This document shows, piece after piece, positions 32,404 to 40,358 of a stretch of 64,000 nt of DNA. Origin of the DNA: Rhodococcus sp. 14-2470-1b (lineage in GTDB: Bacteria; Actinomycetota; Actinomycetes; Mycobacteriales; Mycobacteriaceae); NCBI RefSeq assembly GCF_002259415.1, contig NZ_NPFY01000022.1, forward strand, positions 181,868 through 245,867, given 5' to 3'. The number at the start of each line of letters is the position of its first letter. Position 1 is the stretch's first letter. The notes under the pieces are model-generated. The model saw only the letters and a list, made by a program, of their open reading frames with translations. It did no database searches and was not told the origin of the DNA. Made by a program: the position numbers and the translations under genes.

Positions 32404-32910
32404 GTGAATCACGCCGAAGTACTGGTGGACGCTTTCGAACGCGTCAAGGGTGTCGTGCACGACACCCTCGACGACATCCCGGAGCATGCTCTGACGTTCC
32501 GTGCCGACTCCGAGGCCAACACGGTCGCCTGGTTGATCTGGCATCTGACGCGCGTGCAGGACGACCATGTAGCTGGAGTGGCCGGTTCCGAGCAGGTATG
32601 GACCGCCGATGGGTGGAGCGACCGGTTCGCGCTGCCGTTCGACGACGGTGCGATCGGCTACGGACAGTCGTCCGACGATGTCGCAGCGGTCACGAGCAGT
32701 GCTGATCTGCTGCGCGACTACCACGACGCCGTCCATGCGAAAACCGTTGCGTACGTGCAGTCTCTGTCCGTCGAGGATCTCGATCGGGTGGTCGACGACA
32801 ATTGGGATCCGCCGGTGACCCTCGGTGTTCGTCTCGTTTCGGTTGTGTCCGACGATCTTCAGCACGCAGGCCAGGCTGCCTACGTTCGGGGGCTGGCGGA
32901 CAGAGCCTGA
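32404..32910 (+). CDS. DinB/DUF664 family protein (mycothiol-dependent transferase type)
   Basis: 168 residues forming a four-helix bundle. Metal-binding His candidates are in the N-terminal helix, in WLIWHLTRVQDDH and in DDLQHAGQAAYV, the usual DinB triad spacing. Actinobacterial DUF664 proteins include mycothiol S-transferases, so a detoxification role is plausible but unproven. The GTG start is supported by GAAAGG 6 bases upstream; the ATG two codons earlier has that sequence directly against it and fits less well. No operon partner is evident. Confidence 0.82.
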   Translation: MNHAEVLVDAFERVKGVVHDTLDDIPEHALTFRADSEANTVAWLIWHLTRVQDDHVAGVAGSEQVWTADGWSDRFALPFDDGAIGYGQSSDDVAAVTSSADLLRDYHDAVHAKTVAYVQSLSVEDLDRVVDDNWDPPVTLGVRLVSVVSDDLQHAGQAAYVRGLADRA

Positions 32911-32939
32911 TCGGCAGCCGTCGAACTTCTGCTCGGCGG

Positions 32940-33440
32940 TTACTTGGCAGCGAAGTGAGTCTGCAGATTCTCCAACGTCTTCCGGATGTTACGACGCTGG
33001 AACTCGGGGAAGGTCTTGCCGCTCGTGACGATCTTGTCGAACACGAATGCCACTGCACCGGGCCATTTTCGACGATCGTCGGTCCAGGTTTCGGTGACTT
33101 TCGTCCCCTGAGGAGTGGGCTCGAAATCGTACCGCCACGTCGCGTTCGCGCCCTTCAAGCGAGGAGATTTCACGCCGATCGCGAAGACTCGAAACTCGAA
33201 CGTCTTTCCGGGGTCGGCGACGGTCACCGTCGAGCGTGTCACCCACTGCGCCCGGCCCCGCTTGTTGCGGCCGTCGAATTGCATTCCCACGTAGGCGGAG
33301 TCGCGCGGGTCGAGCACGACGGCGCCGAGGTTCTCGGGACTCCACGACCCCATGTGCGTGGGGTCGCTGATCGCGTCGTACAGGTCCTCGGCGGTGGCGT
33401 CGACGACGATGCTGTCGGAAACCGTGAACTCGCGCGTCAT
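32940..33440 (-). CDS. SRPBCC family protein
   Basis: 166 residues of the START/Bet v1 fold: VSDSIVVDATAEDLYDAISDPTHMGSWSPE at the N-terminus, a mid-region KGANATWRYDFEPTPQGTKVTETWTD and a C-terminal long helix. These domains bind lipids or aromatic ligands in a central cavity. It overlaps the SDR gene by four bases (ATGA), so it is the second gene of a coupled pair and may bind a substrate or product of that reductase. Polyketide cyclase or simple ligand carrier are alternatives; nothing in the sequence separates them. Confidence 0.85.
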   Translation of the reverse strand: MTREFTVSDSIVVDATAEDLYDAISDPTHMGSWSPENLGAVVLDPRDSAYVGMQFDGRNKRGRAQWVTRSTVTVADPGKTFEFRVFAIGVKSPRLKGANATWRYDFEPTPQGTKVTETWTDDRRKWPGAVAFVFDKIVTSGKTFPEFQRRNIRKTLENLQTHFAAK

Positions 33441-34258
33441 GAAGACTTTCCCTTACGAAGGCCCGGGTGGCTACGGGCGAGGACGGGTACCAACAGTGTT
33501 CGTGGTGCGACCGCAGCGAAGATGGACGCGACGCGGTTGATCAGTCCCGGGATCGCCACCATCTGGCCCTTGGCCATTCCGTCGACGGCCGTTTTCGCGA
33601 CGACGTCCGCCGGCACCCACATGATGGGCGGCAATGCCGCTTCGGCGTCCTCCTTGGCGAATCCGGCGGCTTCGCCGAAACCGGTGTCGACGGGGCCGGG
33701 GCACAGCGCTGTCGCCGTGACTCCTGTGCCTTTCAGTTCACCACTGAGGCTCTGGGTGTAGGAGAGCACGAAAGCCTTGCAGGCGCCGTATCCCGCTTGT
33801 CCCGGGAGTGGCTGAAAGGCCGCGGTGGAGGCGACGTTGAGGACGGCCCCGCGTCGGCGAGCGGTCATTCCGGGTAGAAACCGACTGCACAGATCGGCGA
33901 CTGATGCGACGTCGACCTCGATCATGTTCAGCTCCGCGTCGGGGTCCGAGTCGGCTACGGGGCCGAGGGTGGACAGGCCTGCGTTGTTGACGAGGATGTC
34001 CGGAACAAGGCCTAGCGCCTCGATCCGCGGCAGTAGGTCTGCCCGGTCCGCTCTGACCGACAGATCGGCAGGCAGTACCTCCACGCGCACTCGGGCACTC
34101 AGTTCGTTCGCCAGCTCGCGTAACTTCTCGGCTCGCCTCGCGACGAGGGCGACGCCGTGGCCCCGCGACGCGAGTTCGCGTGCGATGGCTTCGCCGATGC
34201 CCGACGAGGCGCCGGTGACGACGGCAGTGCGGTCCGGGGCGGGACGGGGAAGGCTCAT
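33437..34258 (-). CDS. Short-chain dehydrogenase/reductase (SDR)
   Basis: 273 residues. TGASSGIG is the glycine motif, DILVNNAGL follows, then Ser in NVASTAAF and the catalytic pair in YGACK. The CPGPVDTGFGE region and the C-terminal membrane-like helix (LINRVASIFAAVAPRTLLVPVL) resemble lipid-acting SDRs such as those of the mycolate pathway (Rv2509-like), although mycolate reductase assignment would need more. It uses NADP(H), suggested by a basic ARRAEKL after strand 2. The ATG was chosen over a GTG three codons upstream because of the 7-base leaderless -10 spacing. Confidence 0.87.
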   Translation of the reverse strand: MSLPRPAPDRTAVVTGASSGIGEAIARELASRGHGVALVARRAEKLRELANELSARVRVEVLPADLSVRADRADLLPRIEALGLVPDILVNNAGLSTLGPVADSDPDAELNMIEVDVASVADLCSRFLPGMTARRRGAVLNVASTAAFQPLPGQAGYGACKAFVLSYTQSLSGELKGTGVTATALCPGPVDTGFGEAAGFAKEDAEAALPPIMWVPADVVAKTAVDGMAKGQMVAIPGLINRVASIFAAVAPRTLLVPVLARSHPGLRKGKSS

Positions 34259-34265
34259 GTGCACC

Positions 34266-34271
34266 ACCGTA
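34266..34271 (-). promoter_or_regulatory. -10 element of a leaderless promoter (SDR-SRPBCC)
   Basis: On the minus strand TACGGT (TANNNT) precedes the ATG of the SDR gene by 7 bases. The divergent iron box lies only 40 bases away. Confidence 0.5.
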
Positions 34272-34307
34272 GCGTCTGTGAACTTTCATTCGATTTGAAA
34301 ATTCGAG

Positions 34308-34326
34308 ATAGGTTAGCCTATGGTCA
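34308..34326 (+). promoter_or_regulatory. IdeR-like iron box and -10 of the siderophore lipoprotein gene
   Basis: ATAGGTTAGCCTATGGTCA matches about 14 of 19 IdeR positions; the core ATAGG.TTAG.CCTAT is a good palindrome. It contains TAGCCT (34314-34319) as -10. A three-codon ORF (ATG GTC AAT TGA) starts at 34320 and its TGA shares the A of the main ATG, a possible leaderless upstream ORF. Iron-dependent repression is inferred. Confidence 0.6.
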
Positions 34327-34330
34327 ATTG

Positions 34331-35353
34331 ATGATAATCGCCTCTCGCCGGCGCGCTGCGGCGCTGTCCGGACTCGTCGCTACTGCGTTGGTTCTGGCTG
34401 GATGTGGGTCGACCGAATCCGCGGAGTCGGACACCTCGGGCGATTTCGCCGCCGTCACGATCGATTCCGCGCTCGGCCAAGCCGTCATCACCGAGAAACC
34501 GGAACGCATCGTGACACTCGGAATGGGATCGGCCGAGACGGCGATCGCACTGGGCACCGTTCCCGTCGGAGTCGAGGAATACCCCTGGGGAAGTGACGAT
34601 TCCGGGTATCTGCCCTGGATCGACGAGGCGCTGGACGACGACCGGTTGCCACAGCAGTTCACCGGCGGAACCGAGCTGAACATCGAGGCGATCCTCGCAC
34701 TCGACCCGGATCTGATCCTGGCGCCGTGGTCGGGAATCACGCAGCAGCAGTTCGACGCACTCAACGGCTTCGCCCCCGTGGTCGCATACGAGGAGCAGCC
34801 GTGGACCATCACCTGGGAAGACCAGATCTCCGTGATCGGCAAGGCCATGGGTGAGCAGGAGCGCGCGGCGGAGGAGATCGACAAGATCAAGAGCCAGTTC
34901 GCCGACGCCACCGCCTCGCATCCGGAGTACGAGGACGTCTCGTTCTCCTACATCTACAACACCGGCCCGGGCACGCTCGGTGTGTTCCTCGCGGAGGAGC
35001 AGCGGGTCGCGATGGTCCGTGCACTCGGACTCGAGGTCGATCCCGTGGTCTACACCCTCGACGAGACCGAAGGCACCGATTCCGCTGTCATCGGGCTCGA
35101 GAACGCCAACCTGCTGAACGATTCGGACTTGATCTTCACGTTCTACTCGGACGCGCAGAACCGCAGCGACACCGAGGCGCAGCCGGCGTACAACCAGATC
35201 CCCGCGGTGAATCGCGGATCGGTCGTGGCGCCGACCGAGCAGCCGTTCGTCACGGGCTCCTCGATCATCAACCCCTTGACCGTTCCGTGGGCGCTCGAGC
35301 GGTACGTCCCGATGATCGACGAGGCCATCGCGAAGCTGCCCGCTCGGGGGTGA
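34331..35353 (+). CDS. Iron-siderophore ABC transporter substrate-binding lipoprotein
   Basis: 340 residues. VLAGC with Cys25 is the lipobox; the leader has SRRR but no hydrophobic Tat motif match, so Sec export is likely. The mature protein has the PeriBP pattern: EKPERIVTLGMGSAETAIALG, then IEAILALDPDLILAPWSGIT, and a C-terminal lobe with ERYVPMIDEAI. The early motif with VGVEEYPWGSDDSGYLPWID resembles enterobactin or hydroxamate-type binders such as FecB-like proteins of mycobacteria. The permease and ATPase are not in the window. The start ATG overlaps the stop of a three-codon upstream ORF, and an IdeR-like box covers the promoter. Confidence 0.87.
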   Translation: MIIASRRRAAALSGLVATALVLAGCGSTESAESDTSGDFAAVTIDSALGQAVITEKPERIVTLGMGSAETAIALGTVPVGVEEYPWGSDDSGYLPWIDEALDDDRLPQQFTGGTELNIEAILALDPDLILAPWSGITQQQFDALNGFAPVVAYEEQPWTITWEDQISVIGKAMGEQERAAEEIDKIKSQFADATASHPEYEDVSFSYIYNTGPGTLGVFLAEEQRVAMVRALGLEVDPVVYTLDETEGTDSAVIGLENANLLNDSDLIFTFYSDAQNRSDTEAQPAYNQIPAVNRGSVVAPTEQPFVTGSSIINPLTVPWALERYVPMIDEAIAKLPARG

Positions 35354-35358
35354 CCGAG

Positions 35359-35826
35359 CTAGGAGTCCCGTTCTTCCTTGAACCGATTCCACTCGCTGCG
35401 CAGCATTCGGTTGTCGATGATCCACCCCATGTAGTCACGCATGTTGAGCACACGGAGATACGCCGGCCCGCTCGGGTCGGCGTATTTCAGTGCTTCGGTG
35501 GCCAGTGCGCGCTGATTTTCGAGGTAGGCATGTTCGGTTTCGAGGAATCCGCCCCAGACGTCCGCGTCCATGACGTAGTAGTGCGTCCGATCCTTCGGTC
35601 GCCGAACCTGTTTGACGAATCCTCGCGTGATGAGGCGTCGGATGTAGTTCGATACCGATCCGCGTGAGGTGCTCAGAGCCTCGGCGAGTTCCGCAGCACT
35701 GACACCCGGTGTCTCGTCGATCAGCAGATATCCCATGATCCTGCCCTCGATGCGCGACGCCCCGCCGGACTGCCAGTAGTCGGCGAAGCGCTCGACGAAC
35801 CACTCGGGGAATCGACCGTCGTTCAT
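35359..35826 (-). CDS. MarR/GbsR-type transcriptional regulator
   Basis: 155 residues. A winged helix-turn-helix lies at about 28-90: RIEGRIMGYLLIDETPGVSAAELAEALSTSRGSVSNYIRRLITRGFVKQVRRPKDRTHYYVM. This is the GbsR style, in which a helix before the HTH aids dimerisation, and the C-terminal half is helical. The ligand is unknown. It is 35 bases downstream of the photolyase gene on the same strand, hence possibly co-transcribed, and ends 5 bases from the convergent siderophore protein gene. The ATG opening MNDGRFPEWF has GAGAG about 9 bases upstream. Confidence 0.8.
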   Translation of the reverse strand: MNDGRFPEWFVERFADYWQSGGASRIEGRIMGYLLIDETPGVSAAELAEALSTSRGSVSNYIRRLITRGFVKQVRRPKDRTHYYVMDADVWGGFLETEHAYLENQRALATEALKYADPSGPAYLRVLNMRDYMGWIIDNRMLRSEWNRFKEERDS

Positions 35827-35861
35827 CGATGATTCTCTCGTTCCAGCACGGAACGATTGTG

Positions 35862-37340
35862 TCAGAATACCTCTCGCTGTGCCTCCTGCTCGAGGACCTG
35901 GTCGAGGTCGGACAACCTGTTCATCGAGGACACCTGGCGTGCGGTTCGGTGGTTGTGGGACAACCGATCTCGATGGCGGTGGACGAACGCCCAGTACCCT
36001 GCCGTGAACGGGCACGCGTCGCGCCCGAGCCGCTTCTTCGGGTTGTACTCGCATCCACCGCAGTGATCGGTCATTCGGTTCAGATAGGCGCCGCCGGATG
36101 CGTACGGTTTCGTGGCGATGAGACCGCCGTCGGCATGCTGGCTCATGCCGATGACGTTTACGGGCATGACCCACGCGAACCCGTCGACGAACGCGGTGGC
36201 GAACCACTCGGTGAGTGCGCGAGGGTCGTAACCGCGTTGCAGCGCGAAGTTGCCCAGAATCATCAACCTCGGGATGTGATGCACCCAGCCGCGGTCGCGG
36301 AGTTCGGAGAGCGTGTGCGCCAGGCAGGCGGCGATCGGCTCGTCACCGTCGAGGTCGGTGAACCACTTCGGCAGCGGGACGTGAGCATCGAGTTCGTTCC
36401 GATCGATGTATTCGGGTCCGAAGTGCCAGTACAGATGCCACACGTACTCACGCCATCCGAGTATCTGCCGGACGAACCCCTCAACCGACGCCAGCGACGC
36501 GTCGCCGTCGCGCCACGCCTTCTCGGCGGCCTCCGTCACGTCGAGCGGCTCGAGCAATCCCATGTTCAGCGGCACCGACAACAACGAGTGCGCCATCGTC
36601 CAGTCCTGCGTCATCACGGCATCCTCGTACTTGCCGAAGTCCTGCAGTCGATAGGACACGAAGTGCTCCAAAGCCTTTCGAGCCTCGGCTGCAGTCACCG
36701 CGAACAGTCGGGGGCCGTCGTTGCCGACGGTGTCCAGCTCCATCGCGTCCAGATCCGCGCGTACCTGCTCGTCGATGTCGTCCTCGGTCGGCCACCACGG
36801 CGGGTCGACGCCGAGCGTCGCCTGCTTCTTCGGCGGTGGCTCACGGTTCTCCTCGTCGAGATTCCAGACACCCTGCACCGGTTCGTCACCGGACATCAGG
36901 ATCTCGAAGCGTCGCCTCTGATCGCGATAGAAGGTCTCCATTCGGAACTGGTGACGATTACCTGCCCACTCCGCGAAATCGGCTCGACTCAGCGCGAACA
37001 TCGGCGTCGGCAACACGTCGTCGACGAGACCTTCCTGGAACAACCCGTCGACGAAGGCCTCGGCCGCGTGCGATGTCGGCTCGAAGACCACGACGGGTTT
37101 GCCGAACTGTTCGAGCGCCTCCCGATAGGTCTCGGTTCTGAGATAGGTCGCGCGGTCTCCCAGCTCGTCGGCCAGATGCCTCATCCCGGACAGCACCAGG
37201 TGGAGTTTCTGTCGGTGGAACGGCCGCCGTCGGAGCACGCGGGCACTTTCGATCAGCAAAACCTTGCGGTCACGGAGGTCCGGCGTGGAATGGAAATGCG
37301 GACCGAGTTGATCGCCGAACAGCCAGAGCGGGGAGTTCAT
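35862..37340 (-). CDS. phrB: [4Fe-4S] (6-4) photolyase / bacterial cryptochrome (PhrB/CryB type)
   Basis: 492 residues. The N-terminal alpha/beta domain begins LWLFGDQLGPHF, as in the FeS-BCP class. Cys339, Cys427, Cys430 and Cys443 have spacings 88, 3 and 13, identical from memory to the cluster ligands of Agrobacterium PhrB (350, 438, 441, 454). The FAD-binding helical domain includes QILGWREYVWHLYW and NALD-like DGFAWVMPVNVIGMSQHADGG. PhrB repairs (6-4) photoproducts with blue light using a ribolumazine antenna; that cofactor cannot be seen. The ATG opening MNSPLWLFGDQ begins the conserved strand. It may form an operon with the downstream MarR/GbsR gene. Confidence 0.9.
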   Translation of the reverse strand: MNSPLWLFGDQLGPHFHSTPDLRDRKVLLIESARVLRRRPFHRQKLHLVLSGMRHLADELGDRATYLRTETYREALEQFGKPVVVFEPTSHAAEAFVDGLFQEGLVDDVLPTPMFALSRADFAEWAGNRHQFRMETFYRDQRRRFEILMSGDEPVQGVWNLDEENREPPPKKQATLGVDPPWWPTEDDIDEQVRADLDAMELDTVGNDGPRLFAVTAAEARKALEHFVSYRLQDFGKYEDAVMTQDWTMAHSLLSVPLNMGLLEPLDVTEAAEKAWRDGDASLASVEGFVRQILGWREYVWHLYWHFGPEYIDRNELDAHVPLPKWFTDLDGDEPIAACLAHTLSELRDRGWVHHIPRLMILGNFALQRGYDPRALTEWFATAFVDGFAWVMPVNVIGMSQHADGGLIATKPYASGGAYLNRMTDHCGGCEYNPKKRLGRDACPFTAGYWAFVHRHRDRLSHNHRTARQVSSMNRLSDLDQVLEQEAQREVF

Positions 37341-37424
37341 GGACGGCAGAATGCTCCCATCCACAGGCCTACAAACCCGCTCGCTGTGTGCTGAACTGCG
37401 CGCGATACAGGGAGGTGGCCTGCA

Positions 37425-37688
37425 ATGGCGACTGTCATCGCGACGATCGACCTGAAGGGCGGCGTCGGGAAGTCCACGACGACTGCCGCTGTAGCCGAGT
37501 TCATGTCCGCCGAGTTCGGCCTGCGGGTGCTCGTCGTGGATCTCGATCCCCAGTCGAATCTGACGACGATGTCGATCGGTGAGGAGCGCTGGCAGGAGGT
37601 CAACGACCAGGGCGCGACCGCGGTGAGGCCCCCTTCCATCATCCGCTCGGATGACACTCGGGCATGCACGACGGCAACGGATCGATGA
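37425..37688 (+). pseudogene. Truncated ParA/MinD-family ATPase
   Basis: 87 codons. The first 65 are a good ParA N-terminus: the deviant Walker A KGGVGKSTT, then LRVLVVDLDPQSNLTTMSIGEERWQEVNDQG. After that the sequence becomes unrelated (AVRPPSIIRSDDTRACTT) and ends, so two thirds of the usual 250-300 residues, including switch II, are missing. I could not find the remainder in the other frames downstream, so this looks like a deletion rather than a single frameshift. GGGAGG lies 9 bases before the ATG, so the fragment may still be translated. ParA normally segregates plasmids or chromosomes; this piece cannot. Confidence 0.7.
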
Positions 37689-37715
37689 ATTTTCCGCCGC
37701 TGTGGCCAGCCTGAC

Positions 37716-37744
37716 TTGACCGGGACCCGAAGTTCGCATGAACT
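37716..37744 (+). promoter_or_regulatory. Candidate promoter of the PhoD gene
   Basis: TTGACC (37716-37721), 17 bases, then TGAACT (37739-37744) stand 6 bases before a GTG. The -35 is good, the -10 modest. It would make the first GTG the leaderless start. Confidence 0.4.
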
Positions 37745-37750
37745 GGCTCG

Positions 37751-39421
37751 GTGATCGTGAACGAGGGCGTGTCCAGGCGAGGGTTTCTTCGATCGTCGAC
37801 GGTTGCGCTCGCAGCTGCGGGGGCAGCGTCGGCGTTGCCTGCTGTGGCGCACGCTCAGGGTGAGGATTTCGTACCGTTCCAGCACGGCGTCGCCTCGGGG
37901 GATCCGACGCCGGATGCGGTGATTCTGTGGACTCGTGTCACTCCGCAGCCGGGTGCAACCCCGGGCTCGGGCCTCGGCCCGGCTACGATCGTGCGCTGGC
38001 GCGTGGCCACGGACCCTCAGTTGACGAACCTCGTCCGCAGCGGCGCTGTGACGACCGACGCCGGGGTCGATCACACCGTCAAGGTGGACGTCGACGGGCT
38101 GACGGCGTCGACGACGTATTACTACAGCTTCGAGATTGCCGACGGTGACGCCGCGGGTGTGCAGTCGGTCGTGGGTACGACGTCGACGGCTCCGGCGAAC
38201 GACGCGGACGTCGAGCGGATCAGGTTCGGTGTCGTGTCCTGCTCCAACTGGGAGTCCGGGTACTTCGGTGCCTACCGACATCTGTCGACGCGGACCGATC
38301 TGGACGCGATCATTCACCTGGGCGACTACATCTACGAGTACCGCACCGGTGAGTTCGCCGGAAAGAACGGCGTCATCCGCGTGCACGATCCGGTGCACGA
38401 GATCGTGAGTCTCGCGGACTACCGGACCAGGCACGGCCAGTACAAGAGCGACCCCGACCTGCAGGCCGCGCATCTGGGGGTGCCGTGGATCTGCACCTGG
38501 GACGACCACGAAAGCGCGAACGACGCCTACGACGGCGGAGCCCAGAACCACCAGCCGGAGACCGAAGGGCCTTGGAACGTCCGCAAGGCCAACTCGGTTC
38601 AGGCCTACTACGAGTGGATGCCGGTACGAGCGGCGGGAACACCGCAGAATCGGCACCTGTACCGCCGACTGCGCTTCGGCAATCTACTCGAGTTGTCGAT
38701 GCTCGACCTGCGGACCTACCGATCCAAACAGGTTTCGCCGACGGCGGGAGCCGAGGTCGATTCACCGAACCGCACCATCACCGGCGCCGATCAGATGCAG
38801 TGGCTCACCGACGGCCTGATCAGCTCGCCGACCCGATGGAAGATCGTCGGCAATCCCGTCATGATCACCCCGGTGCTGGTCCCGCCGCTCGAGAGCGAGG
38901 CTGCGCGGGCGCTGACCGGACTGCTCGGCATCCCCGAAGGCGGAGTGCCCTACATGGCCGACCCCTGGGACGGCTACACCGCCGACCGCAAGAAGCTGCT
39001 CGCCGCCATTGCGGACAACGGCGTCAGCAACACCGTCTTCGTCACCGGTGACATCCATTCGGCCTGGGCATGCGACATCCCGCAGGACGCCGCTCGATAC
39101 TTCGAAACAGGCGGCGTCGCGACAGAGCTCGTCGTCACCTCCGTGTCCTCGGCCAACGTCGACGACCTCACCAAGACCCCGCCGCACACTCTGGGCCGAG
39201 TCGCAGAGGCCGCGCTGACCACCTTGAACCGACACATCCGATACGTCGAACTGGACAGCCACGGCTTCGGAGTCTTCGACGTCACACCGTCGGGCGTCCA
39301 GATGGACCATTGGTTCCTCGACGCCAAGGAGGACCCGCTCACCGGAGTGTCCTGGGCGGCAGGCTTCACGGTCGGCGACGGCATCGCCCGCGTAGATCCC
39401 GCTCCACTCCCCGTCCGCTAG
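37751..39421 (+). CDS. phoD: Alkaline phosphatase D (PhoD), Tat-exported
   Basis: 556 residues. VSRRGFLRSSTVALAAAGAAS is a Tat signal ending near AHA. The N-terminal PhoD domain (FQHGVASGDPTPDAVILWTRV) precedes the metallophosphatase core: SCSNWESG with the Cys of the Fe ligand set, HLGDYIYEY, TWDDHESANDAY, VTGDIHSAWA. PhoD binds Fe and Ca and releases phosphate from mono- and diesters outside the cell, including teichoic acids in Bacillus. GTG codons at 37751, 37757 and 37769 could start; the first is favoured by the promoter. It is monocistronic and probably phosphate-regulated, but I see no convincing regulator box. Confidence 0.88.
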   Translation: MIVNEGVSRRGFLRSSTVALAAAGAASALPAVAHAQGEDFVPFQHGVASGDPTPDAVILWTRVTPQPGATPGSGLGPATIVRWRVATDPQLTNLVRSGAVTTDAGVDHTVKVDVDGLTASTTYYYSFEIADGDAAGVQSVVGTTSTAPANDADVERIRFGVVSCSNWESGYFGAYRHLSTRTDLDAIIHLGDYIYEYRTGEFAGKNGVIRVHDPVHEIVSLADYRTRHGQYKSDPDLQAAHLGVPWICTWDDHESANDAYDGGAQNHQPETEGPWNVRKANSVQAYYEWMPVRAAGTPQNRHLYRRLRFGNLLELSMLDLRTYRSKQVSPTAGAEVDSPNRTITGADQMQWLTDGLISSPTRWKIVGNPVMITPVLVPPLESEAARALTGLLGIPEGGVPYMADPWDGYTADRKKLLAAIADNGVSNTVFVTGDIHSAWACDIPQDAARYFETGGVATELVVTSVSSANVDDLTKTPPHTLGRVAEAALTTLNRHIRYVELDSHGFGVFDVTPSGVQMDHWFLDAKEDPLTGVSWAAGFTVGDGIARVDPAPLPVR

Positions 39422-39440
39422 CCGACCCCGGCCCCTTTTC

Positions 39441-39493
39441 GGACCGAACGTACCGTTCGGTCACTCTGAGTGAGCGAATGTGCCGTTCGGTCA
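39441..39493 (+). repeat. Dispersed palindromic element, family B copy 1
   Basis: Three consecutive dyads: GACCGAACG.TAC.CGTTCGGTC, then TCACT.CTG.AGTGA, then GCGAATG.TGC.CGTTCGG (imperfect). It ends just before the promoter of the tRNA hydroxylase gene. An inverted copy lies at 46758. Confidence 0.8.
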
Positions 39494-39503
39494 CCACGGG
39501 CGG

Positions 39504-39509
39504 CATACT
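39504..39509 (+). promoter_or_regulatory. -10-like hexamer of a leaderless promoter (TrhO)
   Basis: CATACT, a weaker match to TANNNT with A2 and T6 conserved, stands 6 bases before the ATG opening MAVPKIV. Confidence 0.4.
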
Positions 39510-39515
39510 TGCACC

Positions 39516-40358
39516 ATGGCTGTACCGAAGATCGTGCTGTTCTACGTGTTCACTCCGCTGCCGGATCCCGAGGCGATTCGGCTGTGGCAGCACACCCTGG
39601 CGGCGTCGAACAACCTCACCGGGCGCATTCTGATTTCGGAACACGGCATCAATGCGACGGTCGGCGGTGATGTGGAGGACGTCAAGAGGTATGTCCGCGG
39701 CACCCGAAGCTATGCGCCGTTCAAGACAGCCGACATCAAGTGGTCGGAGGGGCTGGGGGAGGATTTTCCGCGCCTGTCGGTGAAGGTTCGGCCGGAGATC
39801 GTCACGTTCGGGGCGCCGGAGGAGTTGAAGGTCGACGAGAACGGCGTGGTGGGCGGGGGAGTGCACCTCAGTCCGCAGCAGGTCAACGATCTGGTTGCCG
39901 AGCGCGGCGATGACGTCGTGTTCTTCGACGGCCGCAATGCGTTCGAAGCGCAGATCGGCAAGTTCAAGAATGCCGTCGTCCCGGATGTGGAGACAACCCG
40001 GGATTTCGTCGCGCAACTGGACTCGGGCGAGTTCGATCACCTGAAGTCCAGCCCGGTGGTCACGTATTGCACGGGCGGCGTCCGCTGCGAGGTGCTGTCG
40101 TCACTCATGCGCTCCCGCGGATTCGAGGAGGTCTACCAGATCGACGGTGGAATCGTCCGGTACGCGGAGACTTTCGGCGACGATGCGTTGTGGGAAGGGT
40201 CGTTGTACGTGTTCGACAAGCGGATGACGGTGAACTTCTCCGACCACACCGAGGTGATCGGGAGATGCACGGTATGCAGCAACCCGACCTCGAGATATCA
40301 GGATTTCGACGGCGACGACGGGCGGGGCCTTCGCTTGGTATGCGTGGACTGTGCCTGA
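39516..40358 (+). CDS. trhO: tRNA uridine(34) hydroxylase, rhodanese-like (TrhO/YceA)
   Basis: 280 residues. The N-terminal ferredoxin-like domain holds [44 protein letters not shown], the family signature. The rhodanese domain has the active-site loop [17 protein letters not shown]. The C-terminus adds a Cys cluster (CTVCSNP and CVDCA) that could bind zinc. TrhO makes 5-hydroxyuridine at the wobble position of some tRNAs with oxygen. Homology starts at [10 protein letters not shown]; twelve extra open codons upstream were not used. The stop lies 8 bases inside the next gene, so the two are translationally coupled RNA-modification enzymes. Confidence 0.9.
   Translation: MAVPKIVLFYVFTPLPDPEAIRLWQHTLAASNNLTGRILISEHGINATVGGDVEDVKRYVRGTRSYAPFKTADIKWSEGLGEDFPRLSVKVRPEIVTFGAPEELKVDENGVVGGGVHLSPQQVNDLVAERGDDVVFFDGRNAFEAQIGKFKNAVVPDVETTRDFVAQLDSGEFDHLKSSPVVTYCTGGVRCEVLSSLMRSRGFEEVYQIDGGIVRYAETFGDDALWEGSLYVFDKRMTVNFSDHTEVIGRCTVCSNPTSRYQDFDGDDGRGLRLVCVDCA

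Noticed and set aside
35829..37394. 521-codon plus-strand frame opposite the photolyase
   Set aside because: Antisense shadow; the minus-strand frame has exact PhrB cysteine spacing.
37610..37750. Rest of ParA in another frame after a frameshift
   Set aside because: None of the three plus frames continues with ParA-like sequence, so a simple frameshift or sequencing error does not explain it.
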